A stretch of DNA of 64,000 nt, taken from positions 56,958-120,957 of the forward strand of contig NZ_FTOP01000012.1 of NCBI RefSeq assembly GCF_900156785.1, written 5' to 3'. The position numbers and the translations under genes were made by a program. Numbering within the stretch: position 1 is the stretch's first letter; the number at the start of each line of letters is the position of its first letter. Shown one piece after another: positions 1 to 7,409 of this stretch. The stretch is from Belliella pelovolcani. Lineage in GTDB: Bacteria; Bacteroidota; Bacteroidia; Cytophagales; Cyclobacteriaceae. The notes beneath the pieces are model-generated. The model had not been told where the DNA came from and did not search any database. It saw only the letters and a list, made by a program, of their open reading frames with translations.

Positions 1-122
1 AATATAGTGTTGCAGAAGTATGTGATTTGGTTGGCTTTAATTCACCAAGTTATTTTTCAAAATGCTTTCAAAAACAATTTGGCGAGCTTCCAAAAGATTA
101 CCAGAAATCGGAAAGAAGTTGA
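1..122 (+). CDS. AraC-family helix-turn-helix regulator, C-terminal end (partial)
   Basis: The frame beginning at base 3 is open from the left edge to a TGA at 120-122. It encodes VAEVCDLVGFNSPSYFSKCF, then a QKQFG stretch and P-x-DYQK, the classic second helix-turn-helix of AraC/XylS proteins. Only about 39 residues are inside the window, so it cannot be told whether this is a stand-alone AraC regulator or the output end of a hybrid two-component regulator, which in Bacteroidota often ends this way. Role: DNA-binding transcriptional regulator. Another frame over the same bases is also open to 195 but has no family resemblance. Confidence 0.85.
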   Translation, partial: YSVAEVCDLVGFNSPSYFSKCFQKQFGELPKDYQKSERS

Positions 123-217
123 GATAAACCTCTCCAATGTTCAGAACCATTTTAAAACCAATGTACTGACTAATTGTTATTCCTTAAGATATTAGAATAT
201 AGCAAAAGTCCAATCCC

Positions 218-796
218 ATGATTCAAACAGATGATTTTGAAAAAGTAGAAGTCACATCACAAGAGAACTTACGAAGGTGGTTGGAACAAAACCATCAACA
301 AAAGAAAAGTGTATGGCTTGTAACATTTAAAAAATCAATCCCAGAAAAATACCTTTCCACCTCTCAGGTTTTAGATGAACTCTTATGTTTTGGTTGGATA
401 GACGGGATCAGAAGAAAGTTGGATGAACATAGAACCATGCAGCTGATTTCACCAAGAAAAGTCGAACATTGGGCAAGAACTTATAAAGACAGAGCTGCCA
501 AGTTGATTGAGGAGGGCAAAATGCAAAAAGCCGGTTTTCAGTCCATTGAGCTGTCTAAGCAAAATGGTCTTTGGGATTTTATGGAAGATGTGGACAAGTT
601 AATTGTCCCAAATGACTTACAGGAAGCTTTGGACCAGAAGCCTGGAGCTACGGAATTTTTCTATACCATCAATGATTCAAGTAAGCGATTCGTACTCCGA
701 TGGATCAAATTAGCCAAAACTGAAAAGACGAGAAAAGCAAGGATTGAGCAATTAGCTGAACTATCTGCGAAAGGAGAAAAATTAAAGGGAAGTTAA
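218..796 (+). CDS. YdeI/OmpD-associated family protein
   Basis: A 192-residue cytoplasmic protein. It has the family hallmarks: an N-terminal W-L-x-x-N-H segment, the central CFGWIDG motif (about residues 57-63) and a C-terminal region rich in Lys and Arg (KTEKTRKARIEQL). Members are small soluble proteins sometimes linked to bacteriocin or peptide protection, but the biochemical role is not settled. The length is typical and there is no signal peptide. It stands alone, 95 bp after the AraC-type gene end, with an ATG start at 218. Family assignment is confident; function is not. Confidence 0.8.
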   Translation: MIQTDDFEKVEVTSQENLRRWLEQNHQQKKSVWLVTFKKSIPEKYLSTSQVLDELLCFGWIDGIRRKLDEHRTMQLISPRKVEHWARTYKDRAAKLIEEGKMQKAGFQSIELSKQNGLWDFMEDVDKLIVPNDLQEALDQKPGATEFFYTINDSSKRFVLRWIKLAKTEKTRKARIEQLAELSAKGEKLKGS

Positions 797-1244
797 GTAA
801 TAAGGTGGGAAATAAGAGCTATCGTATCCCGGGTCAAGTGCATTCTCCCAATTGATAATAAAATTTTATGATTATCCGATTTCGCACCCGTAACCATATT
901 TTATTACGCACACACCTTAAAATCAGCTGTTTTTGACTGTTGCCCGTCAAGATTATCAGCTTGATTCTTTCGTTTTATTAAATTACTGGTGTCATAGCGG
1001 ATAATCATGTAAAATTGTTTGAAGAAACCTCACTCAATTTCAATTGCCAAACTCGACACTTTCTTAAAAACACAACTGACAATAAACCAATAGGTAAGGA
1101 TTTTATTTTGTAAAGAGAAAGGGATTACCCGTACCCTCATAGCATGCCGCACTGCCACTATTGAATCTCCCTATAGTCGATTTCGAACTAGGTTTGTTTG
1201 GAGAGTATTCTCATCCTTTATTCATTCTATTCACGTAATCTTTA
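797..1244. other. Non-coding region with repeat structures
   Basis: No convincing gene was found in these 450 bases. The region holds an inverted-repeat element (861-1017) and the first degenerate copy of a tandem unit that resembles the 3' end of the downstream tRNA-Ser (1113-1285). Both are listed separately. Confidence 0.6.
861..1017 (-). repeat. MITE-like inverted-repeat element, copy A
   Basis: The ends are ATTTTATGATTATCCG (863-878) and CGGATAATCATGTAAAAT (998-1015), an imperfect terminal inverted repeat around about 120 bp. Read on the minus strand it resembles the element at 7216-7362: both ends match (16 of 19 and 12 of 15 positions), and CAACAGTCAA lies 60-62 bp inside the ATCCG end in both. 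There is no coding capacity. A non-autonomous mobile element or a structured intergenic RNA would both fit. Confidence 0.5.
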
Positions 1245-1285
1245 GGAAATAAAAAAACCAACTCTATTTCTAAAGTTGGCTTTTA
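1113..1285 (-). repeat. Degenerate tandem copy of tRNA-Ser 3' end plus terminator, distal copy
   Basis: This is the outer of two tandem units of about 176-179 bp next to tRNA-Ser. It starts with a worn version of the tRNA tail (gagaaagggatta, 1115-1127), shares the catgccgcac and cgatttcgaac blocks with the next unit, and ends with the same hairpin (CCAACT at 1258-1263, AGTTGG at 1274-1279) flanked by an A-run. Confidence 0.6.
1245..1279 (-). terminator. Rho-independent terminator-like hairpin (distal repeat unit)
   Basis: CCAACT (1258-1263) pairs with AGTTGG (1274-1279). On the minus strand the hairpin is followed by a T-run (A-run at 1251-1257 on the plus strand). It is a near copy of the terminator directly after tRNA-Ser. 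Confidence 0.5.
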
Positions 1286-1464
1286 GCAGAGAGGAAGGGA
1301 TTACTCGTACACACATGGCATGCCGCACAGCCCCTCGTGAATCTCTCTTCGGTCGATTTCGAACCAAGTTTTTATTAAAAGGGCTCTCATCCCTTCCTCC
1401 TACTATATTCGTCGAATCTTGTGGAAATAAAAAAACCAACTCTATTTCTAAAGTTGGTTTTTTT
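1286..1464 (-). repeat. Degenerate tandem copy of tRNA-Ser 3' end plus terminator, proximal copy
   Basis: The unit begins with GCAGAGAGGAAGGGATT (1286-1302), identical to the acceptor and T-arm 3' side of the real tRNA-Ser at 1465-1481, then diverges. It ends with the same 35-bp block that precedes 1286 (ggaaataaa...ccaactctatttct). GAGGAAGGGAT (1291-1301) and ATCCCTTCCTC (1389-1399) also form an 11-bp perfect inverted repeat enclosing 87 bp, so the transcript could fold into a large tRNA-tailed hairpin. Confidence 0.6.
1424..1464 (-). terminator. Terminator of tRNA-Ser
   Basis: AACCAACT (1434-1441) pairs with AGTTGGTT (1452-1459). The hairpin is flanked by an A-run on the left and a T-run on the right, so it can act in both directions. 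It lies 1 base beyond the 3' end of the tRNA gene on the minus strand. Confidence 0.7.
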
Positions 1465-1465
1465 G

Positions 1466-1553
1466 CAGAGAGGAAGGGATTCGAACCCTCGATACCCTTT
1501 AGGGGTATACACGCTTTCCAGGCGTGCTCCTTCAACCACTCGGACACCTCTCT
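1466..1553 (-). tRNA. tRNA-Ser (anticodon GGA)
   Basis: This 88-nt gene reads on the minus strand. The acceptor stem AGAGAGG (1553 to 1547) pairs perfectly with CCTCTCT (1473 to 1467), with discriminator G at 1466. The anticodon loop CTGGAAA sits inside the CACGC/GCGTG stem and gives anticodon GGA. A long variable arm (TACCCCTAAAGGGTA) marks it as class II, as expected for serine. The T-loop is GGTTCGAATCC. CCA is not encoded; the gene is followed directly by a terminator hairpin. Confidence 0.95.
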
Positions 1554-1659
1554 AGTTGCTGTCTTGTTGATTCGGAGTGCAAAGAAAATTATAAAATCTA
1601 CCCTAAGCAAACATTGACCCATATTTTCTTTACTTAAGATTGGATCGGACTGGAGGTTA

Positions 1660-1750
1660 GGGGATTGGGGATTAGTTATTGGGGATTGGGGATTGGGGAT
1701 TAGGGATTAGTGGTTATTGGGGATTAGTTATTGGGGGATTAGTTATTGGG
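1660..1750. repeat. G-tract tandem repeat (GGGGATT units)
   Basis: Degenerate repeats of ggggatt and ggggattagttatt contain at least eight runs of three to five G on the plus strand. Four runs at 1681-1705 are separated by only 3-4 bases, which fits an intramolecular G-quadruplex. The tract lies in a gene-free stretch (1554-1897) beyond the end of ansA. The rest of that stretch, about 1751-1815, holds two imperfect, mutually inverted gtgtaattgatt-like segments. Confidence 0.6.
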
Positions 1751-1897
1751 TAACTGTGTAATTGATTAATTGTGCAGAGTTTTAATCGATTACACGATTA
1801 CACAATTCATCAAGAAATTGGGGATTTCAAATTTTTAGTAACCCGTATTTCTCCTTTATAACTGATAAATATTACCTTATTTCTTGATTAGCTCAAC

Positions 1898-2977
1898 TTA
1901 AACCTGAGCAGTCAAGGACATCTCTCCTGCTATAGGTTGGATGAGCTTTCTTCGGATTTCGGAGTCGCTGTTTTCATTAGCGAGAAGAAACATCAATTTG
2001 GTGATGGCAGCCTCCGTGGTGATGTCTCCTCCACTCAAGACACCAATGCGCTTGAGGTCTTTGCTTGTCTCGTACCTACCCTGAATCACCCTGCCTCCAT
2101 TGCATTGAGACACATTAAGGATAATTAGCCCTTTTTTTACTGCTTTTTCCAAAGACTCAATAAACCAACGCTCACTTGGACTATTTCCAGAGCCATAGGT
2201 TTCCAAAACCACCCCTCTCAATCCTTTTGTCGCAAAGCAACTATCCATGATGTTTTGGGTAATACCTGGGAATAGTTTGAGTACCATGACATTGTTATCC
2301 AATTGATTGAAATACTTGAGTTTCTTCCCTTCCTCAAATGGTTTGATTGAAGCATAGTTATAATCTATCACAATTCCCGATTCGGCCAAGGGAGGGTAAT
2401 TCTCAGATTCGAAGGCATCAAAATGCACACTTTGTACTTTCTTAGATCTATTTCCCCTGAGAAGCATGTGGTTGAAGAAAATACAAACTTCGGGCACAAT
2501 AGGCTTACCATTGGCTTTTGCCGTAGCAATCTCTAGGGAAGTCATCAAATTCTCCCGCGCGTCGGAACGCATGGCAGAGATGGGCAACTGCGCTCCTGTG
2601 AATATCACTGGCTTGCTCAAACCTTGGAGCATATAACTCATCATGGATGCGGAGTAGGCCATGGTATCTGTTCCATGAAGTACTACAAAACCATCATAGC
2701 TATCGTAATTTTCATAAATGATATAAGCCATATCTACCCAATGTTGCATGTTGACATTGGACGAATCAATAGGCTCGGGAAAGGAGATGACTGTAATCGC
2801 TGCATTCATACTAGTCAAGGTGGGGATTTTCTCCAAGATCTGCCCAAAGTTGAATGGAACAAGGGCACCACTTTCGTCATAAGCCATTCCCAGGGTTCCC
2901 CCTGTGTAAATGATCAAAACAGAGCTAGTAATCTCGCTCTTTGCAGCAGTATTCAGTCTTACGATTTTATAATTCAT
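1898..2977 (-). CDS. ansA: Type I L-asparaginase
   Basis: A 359-residue cytoplasmic enzyme that hydrolyses L-asparagine to aspartate and ammonia. The first catalytic threonine motif TGGT is at residues 25-28 and the second, HGTDT, at 101-105. The substrate-loop segment GAQLPISAMRSDARENL follows. There is no signal peptide, as in the cytosolic AnsA type. The ATG at 2975-2977 overlaps the last four bases of the tatD gene, so the two are translationally coupled. The tatD-ansA pairing fits a housekeeping operon. Confidence 0.93.
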   Translation of the reverse strand: MNYKIVRLNTAAKSEITSSVLIIYTGGTLGMAYDESGALVPFNFGQILEKIPTLTSMNAAITVISFPEPIDSSNVNMQHWVDMAYIIYENYDSYDGFVVLHGTDTMAYSASMMSYMLQGLSKPVIFTGAQLPISAMRSDARENLMTSLEIATAKANGKPIVPEVCIFFNHMLLRGNRSKKVQSVHFDAFESENYPPLAESGIVIDYNYASIKPFEEGKKLKYFNQLDNNVMVLKLFPGITQNIMDSCFATKGLRGVVLETYGSGNSPSERWFIESLEKAVKKGLIILNVSQCNGGRVIQGRYETSKDLKRIGVLSGGDITTEAAITKLMFLLANENSDSEIRRKLIQPIAGEMSLTAQV

Positions 2978-3753
2978 GGCTGAAAACGATGAAATATATT
3001 TTGGGTATTTGTTTCGGTGATTCTGGAAACCTCCTCTAGGCTGGTTTCACAAAGGTCTGCCACACGCTGGGCAATGATTGGGATATATTCCGGGGAATTT
3101 CTCTTTCCTCTATGGGGTACAGGGGCAAGATACGGTCCGTCAGTTTCTAATACAAGGTGTGCTAATCCTATCTCAGGAATAACCTTATCAAGCCCTCCAT
3201 TTTTGTAGGTAGATACGCCTCCGATTCCCAGAAGAAAACCAAGATCGATGATGGCTTTTGCTTGCTCAACTGTACCCGTAAAACAATGAAAAATCCCTCT
3301 CAATCGATCATCTTTCAATTCTTGTATGATGGCGATGGTCTCATCCATGGATTCCCTACAATGCAGGATGATCGGCCACTCTTTGTCTTTTGCCCATTGT
3401 ATTTGAATCCTGAGGGCTTCCTTTTGTTGCTCAAAGAAGGTCTTATCCCAATATAAATCCAAGCCTGTCTCCCCAATCCCTGCAAACTCCCGCTTATTGA
3501 TCCAGTCTTCCATGATGTAAAGGTCTTTTTCAAAATCCTTTTTGACATCACAAGGGTGTAGTCCCATCATGGGGTGGCATTGATCAGGATGATTCAACTC
3601 TACTTCCAGCATGGCATCGATGGTCTCCACATCCACATTGGGCATGTAGATCTTACTTACACCTGATTCAAAGGTTCTTCGAATCACCTCCTCTCGGTCT
3701 GATTCATATTTGCTAGAATATATGTGTGCGTGCGTATCTGAGAATTGATGCAT
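2974..3753 (-). CDS. tatD: TatD family metal-dependent hydrolase (DNase)
   Basis: A 259-residue TIM-barrel hydrolase of the amidohydrolase superfamily. Metal ligands are visible as THAH (H8, H10), GETGLD near residue 95, HCRES, FHCFTG, and the final LETDGPYLAP with its Asp. Known members are Mg-dependent 3'-5' exonucleases or deoxyribonucleases. It is the first gene of a two-gene unit with ansA (4-base overlap). Which TatD subgroup it belongs to cannot be decided here. Confidence 0.9.
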   Translation of the reverse strand: MHQFSDTHAHIYSSKYESDREEVIRRTFESGVSKIYMPNVDVETIDAMLEVELNHPDQCHPMMGLHPCDVKKDFEKDLYIMEDWINKREFAGIGETGLDLYWDKTFFEQQKEALRIQIQWAKDKEWPIILHCRESMDETIAIIQELKDDRLRGIFHCFTGTVEQAKAIIDLGFLLGIGGVSTYKNGGLDKVIPEIGLAHLVLETDGPYLAPVPHRGKRNSPEYIPIIAQRVADLCETSLEEVSRITETNTQNIFHRFQP

Positions 3754-3864
3754 TTGAGATCTTAGATTTTAGTCCCGAGAAATCAGGGAGATTTTGGATT
3801 GGTGTTGAGAGGGTGATTGGAAATGGCCTACAATTCAAGAATAATAACTTAATACCTTAATACT

Positions 3865-3889
3865 ATTAAATCCGCCACGGCGGACAAGC
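3865..3889. repeat. Short GC-rich palindrome in intergenic DNA
   Basis: TCCGCCACGGCGGA (3871-3884) is a perfect 6-bp inverted repeat around AC. On the minus strand the context CTTGTCCGCC..GGCGGAT is shared with 54233-54251 (CTTGTCCGATACGGCGGAT). It lies between the glycosyltransferase end and tatD. It may be a REP-like intergenic palindrome. Confidence 0.5.
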
Positions 3890-3927
3890 TATTCCAACTT
3901 TCAAACTCCTATAGACTCCTTCACACT

Positions 3928-5040
3928 TCAATACTTTCTTCCTTTCCAGTTTGTTTTGGATGGCCAAAAATAGTAAAGTATAGTGGTCCAAGCTGTAAAT
4001 AAGTAATAAATTTCAAAGAAGATCAGGGCTAGGATGTTCGCCTTTTGTGAGATTTTCTTTTTGAATAGGTAGATAAAATATGACTGAATGGACCATTTTG
4101 TCAACCAAAACAGCCAGCCTAAAAATGTATAATTGACAATCAATAAGATCACCAATGGAAGAAATAGAGCCTGCAAAGCCAAAAGTGCTTTGATGGTCAG
4201 TGGCAACTTCATCGCTCCATGCATCCAGCGTTTGCGCTGCTCCAGCAGGCTAAATAGATTGGGCTGCGCCTTAGTGGTGATCAGATTTTGATCGCTAACC
4301 TGATGAATCCCTTTGAAGCCTTTCTGTTGAATGGCCTGTGCAATTTCAAAATCTTCGGTAAGGGAAAACTTCAGCCCAGAAAAGCCTCCTACGGCGTCAT
4401 AGGCTTTTTTGGTGATCAGCATGTTATTGCCCATAGTCGTCACTGATAGTCCCAGATCTGATAACACCTTGACCATCCCAAGGGTAAAGAGCCAGTCATA
4501 GTCCTGCATCTTGGCATAAAACCCTAGAGACTGCACTGAAGTCACACCAGTAACGAAGCCAATTTGCTCACTGCTCTGTACTGCTAGTACCATTTCTTTG
4601 GCCCAGGAAGTAGGAACTATACAATCTGCGTCAGTAAAAAGCAGGTATTCACCCGTGGCAAAATCACCCATCTGTGCCAAGGCATTGGCTTTTCCATTGA
4701 TTTTTCGAGTTCTCTCAGCAACAGTGGGCACAATGTCGACCAAAGAAGCATAAGGCTTTTCTGCAACCCATGCTTCTATGATCTCAGCAGTATCATCTAT
4801 ACTCTGATCATTGCCTAGGATTACCTGAAGCTTTGTTGTGGGATAATCCAATTGCTCAAGTGCTTGCAGACAGTGACGAATGATGCCAGCTTCGTTTCTT
4901 GCAGGGATCAGAATACTGATTTGAGGAAGTTCTTGGGCTTCTTTTTGATGGTATGATCTGAAATTTGTACGAAAAAAAACAACCAGGAATAAATTCTGGC
5001 AAAGTAAAAGCATTACACAAATTAGTTCTATCGCGACCAT
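3928..5040 (-). CDS. Membrane-associated family 2 glycosyltransferase
   Basis: This 370-residue protein has one N-terminal membrane segment (about residues 4-23), a GT-A domain and C-terminal membrane segments (about 280-355). Catalytic signatures are ILIPARNE (43-50), the DAD metal site (137-139), TED later in the domain and a Q-x-x-R-W-type motif, EQRKRWMHGA. These features match processive, membrane-bound synthases of extracellular polysaccharides. Its start overlaps by one base the stop of the NodB deacetylase gene (TAATG), so synthesis and deacetylation of one polymer is a reasonable inference. The product is unknown. Confidence 0.85.
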   Translation of the reverse strand: MVAIELICVMLLLCQNLFLVVFFRTNFRSYHQKEAQELPQISILIPARNEAGIIRHCLQALEQLDYPTTKLQVILGNDQSIDDTAEIIEAWVAEKPYASLVDIVPTVAERTRKINGKANALAQMGDFATGEYLLFTDADCIVPTSWAKEMVLAVQSSEQIGFVTGVTSVQSLGFYAKMQDYDWLFTLGMVKVLSDLGLSVTTMGNNMLITKKAYDAVGGFSGLKFSLTEDFEIAQAIQQKGFKGIHQVSDQNLITTKAQPNLFSLLEQRKRWMHGAMKLPLTIKALLALQALFLPLVILLIVNYTFLGWLFWLTKWSIQSYFIYLFKKKISQKANILALIFFEIYYLFTAWTTILYYFWPSKTNWKGRKY

Positions 5041-5666
5041 TATAATAAAGCTGTTTCAAAACCTGCATCTTGAAGATACGACAAATAATCATCGAGCATG
5101 GATTTCAAGATAGGAAGAGATTTCTGTTGGTCGTGAAATACAATTACCGAACCATTCCGCGTATACTTGATGGCCTTTTCCAGACATTTTTCTGGTGATT
5201 GTCGCTGATCATAATCTCCTGTCAAGACATCCCACATGACCAACTCCAGGGATGCGTCAATTTGCTTGAATTGACTTTTCTTGATCCTGCCGTAAGGTGG
5301 ACGAAAAAGTTTCACCTCCATATCCAGTATCTCTTGGATGATTTCTTGGCAAGCTTTGATTTCTTCAAGGTAAAGCGCATCGGCTGTTTTAAAACCATTG
5401 ACATGGTGGAAAGTGTGGTTGCCTACACCATGACCTTGGCTCTGAACAGCTTTGGCTAGCTGAGGATGTTTACGTACATTATCTCCAACCATAAAAAAGG
5501 TCGCTTTCATTCCTCTTTTTGCTAATAGCTCCAAGACAAAATCCGTCACTCCTGGTACAGGTCCATCGTCAAATGTCAAGTAGATTTTATTGACTTTCCT
5601 ATCCCGATTCCAGGTGACTTCTTTGAATATCTTAGGAAAGAAAAAGGGTATATGGTGAATGATCAT
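5040..5666 (-). CDS. Polysaccharide deacetylase (NodB domain)
   Basis: At 208 residues this is essentially a bare NodB domain. The motifs appear in order: TFDDGP (31-36, catalytic Asp and metal Asp), H84-x3-H88 metal histidines in NHTFHH, RPPYG (122-126), the DVLTGDYDQ segment and the final FHD with H178. Members remove N-acetyl groups from chitin-like polymers, peptidoglycan or poly-GlcNAc. There is no clear signal peptide, though residues 5-12 are hydrophobic. It sits 2 bp after the phosphatase gene and overlaps the glycosyltransferase. Confidence 0.88.
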   Translation of the reverse strand: MIIHHIPFFFPKIFKEVTWNRDRKVNKIYLTFDDGPVPGVTDFVLELLAKRGMKATFFMVGDNVRKHPQLAKAVQSQGHGVGNHTFHHVNGFKTADALYLEEIKACQEIIQEILDMEVKLFRPPYGRIKKSQFKQIDASLELVMWDVLTGDYDQRQSPEKCLEKAIKYTRNGSVIVFHDQQKSLPILKSMLDDYLSYLQDAGFETALL

Positions 5667-5668
5667 GC

Positions 5669-6880
5669 TTATTGAAATCTAAGGCTCATCAAGGTGATGT
5701 CATCAGAGCGCTCTTTTCCATTCGAAAATCTATCTAATTCCTCAAAAAAGTCTTTGTGGAAAATTTCTGGATCTACACAAAGTTGTGTTTTGATGTATTT
5801 TTCAAAGCGCTCATCTCCATACTCCTCTCCTGCCTCATTGAAGCTCTCGGTCAAGCCATCTGTATAGAGATGTATGCTGAAACCTTTCAAATGAGCACGA
5901 TGTCCGACTTCCATAAATGGCAAGGCTTCAAAAGCCCCAAGAATCGTGGTGCCAGCGCCAAGTTTTTCGCTTCGCATCTCCCCTTCCCAACACAAAATTG
6001 GCGCGTTGTGCCCCGCATTGATGTAGGAAAGCTCTCTGGTTTTGTAATTGTAATACCCCAAAAAAAAGGTAATAAACTTCTCTCCATTGGTGTTTTCAAA
6101 AATAGTGTAATTCAATTGTTCCACGATCATTTTCAGATCGGAGGTACTTCTGAGTAAAGTTCTCAAAGCTGCCTGAAAATTGGACATGAGCAATGCCGCT
6201 GGCATTCCTTTACCCGACACATCGGCTATACAAAAGAAAACCTCATCTTCAGACTTTCTAATCAGATCATAATAATCTCCTCCTACGGTAGAATGAGGTA
6301 TATAGGTCACTTTCGCTTTGAGCTTCCCCCCATCTGGTAGATTGGCAGGAAATAGCATCCGCTGCACATTGGATGCTATCTCCACTTCTCGCTTCAATCG
6401 CTCCTGCTCCAATTGTCTCCTTGCAAAGCGCTTATTCTCCAAAGCTACTACCAAGATATTGGTCAATGCTTGCGTAAAATCAAGGTCTAGCTCTAGGGAA
6501 TCATCTTTCTTTTTGAGAAAAAGAATGGCGAGCATTTTATCCTTGTGATAAACGGGCAGGTATGTTTCCAATTCAGCAAAGGAATAGCCTTCCTCCACGA
6601 TGATATTTAAGGCTCCACTTTCCTTGTCATCTTTTACACTATCCAAAGGGATTTTATCAGGGACTTTAGCTTTGATACCATGTGCTATACTTTGGGCATA
6701 GCCTTCCTGATCTGCTACGTAAAGGATCATGGATCTGATATTCAAATGCACCAAGCAAGTGAATTTGAATATATTTAAAAGAACAGAGGAGGTCTTGTTT
6801 TCATTGATAGCCTGTGTGATCTCCAGCAAGGCCTTCAATTCCAATTCTTTTCTTTGATATTTGAGCGTTTCTGAAGTCAA
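5669..6880 (-). CDS. PP2C-type phosphatase (SpoIIE family) with N-terminal sensor region
   Basis: A 403-residue Ser/Thr phosphatase. An N-terminal coiled coil and GAF-like region (about 1-170) precedes a SpoIIE domain with VGGDYYD, ADVSGKGMPAAL, the NAGHNAP segment, LYTDGLTE and DDITL, which carry the metal-binding acids. Such proteins dephosphorylate anti-sigma antagonists in partner-switching pathways. No ATG exists before residue 51, so the start is probably the TTG at 6880-6878, nine bases after the upstream stop. The two reading frames are the same, separated by TAA AAA TTC CCC. It lies in one operon with the deacetylase and glycosyltransferase, hinting at control of envelope polysaccharide. 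Confidence 0.85.
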   Translation of the reverse strand: MTSETLKYQRKELELKALLEITQAINENKTSSVLLNIFKFTCLVHLNIRSMILYVADQEGYAQSIAHGIKAKVPDKIPLDSVKDDKESGALNIIVEEGYSFAELETYLPVYHKDKMLAILFLKKKDDSLELDLDFTQALTNILVVALENKRFARRQLEQERLKREVEIASNVQRMLFPANLPDGGKLKAKVTYIPHSTVGGDYYDLIRKSEDEVFFCIADVSGKGMPAALLMSNFQAALRTLLRSTSDLKMIVEQLNYTIFENTNGEKFITFFLGYYNYKTRELSYINAGHNAPILCWEGEMRSEKLGAGTTILGAFEALPFMEVGHRAHLKGFSIHLYTDGLTESFNEAGEEYGDERFEKYIKTQLCVDPEIFHKDFFEELDRFSNGKERSDDITLMSLRFQ

Positions 6881-6889
6881 GGGGAATTT

Positions 6890-7141
6890 TTATAGTGCGT
6901 GATGGTTCATCAATCCTTTTTTGGTCGCCAGAAAATAGAGTTCCTTGCCTGAAGCCATTAGGTCGATCTTGGTGAAAATTTCCAAGTCAGGTTCTTTGAG
7001 ACATTTGATATATTCTTTTTCAAAAAGGGATTGCAAGGTACTCAGGAGTATTTCATCCTCCCAACCCAATACCTCTTTGAGGTAAGTGTAATGCTGAACA
7101 AAGTACAGCTCGTCAATCAAATCAAATTCTCTATCTGTCAT
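6890..7141 (-). CDS. Small conserved hypothetical protein, possible winged-helix fold
   Basis: An 83-residue soluble protein with an alternating helix pattern and a C-terminal ATKKGL segment after a beta-turn, reminiscent of small winged-helix proteins. I do not recognise a named family. It is the first gene of the operon with the SpoIIE-type phosphatase, deacetylase and glycosyltransferase, 9 bp before the phosphatase start and in the same frame. A role as partner or regulator of the phosphatase is only a guess. The start is ATG at 7141. Confidence 0.6.
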   Translation of the reverse strand: MTDREFDLIDELYFVQHYTYLKEVLGWEDEILLSTLQSLFEKEYIKCLKEPDLEIFTKIDLMASGKELYFLATKKGLMNHHAL

Positions 7142-7215
7142 ATTGAAGTATATAATCGCTAAATTATGGCTTTTTGATGATTCAATAAGGTTAAATTAGA
7201 AAATTTAAGATAAAG

Positions 7216-7362
7216 TATATGAGTATCCGCAATGTTTCATGTTATAAAAAATAAGGCATTACATTATGCGAATACTTATCAACAGACAACAGTCAACGAA
7301 ATTGAAATCGTTCATTCTATCATTAATTGTTCGGCTACGCGCCAATAAGCGGATATACATAA
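7216..7362 (+). repeat. MITE-like inverted-repeat element, copy B
   Basis: It starts with TATATGAGTATCCGC (7216-7230) and ends with GCGGATATACATAA (7349-7362); GTATCCGC and GCGGATAT are near-perfect inverted ends. CAACAGTCAA lies at 7287-7296. Length, ends and internal motif match copy A at 861-1017 in the opposite orientation. It fills most of the gap between the two polysaccharide transcription units. No protein is encoded. Confidence 0.5.
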
Positions 7363-7409
7363 CAAAGTATAAAGCTGGATTAAACTCGAAGTAAATCTGG
7401 AAATTACTC

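Noticed and set aside
1242..1622. Open frames on both strands across the tRNA-Ser region
   Set aside because: They run through the tRNA gene and its terminator repeats; the protein sequences have no family features.
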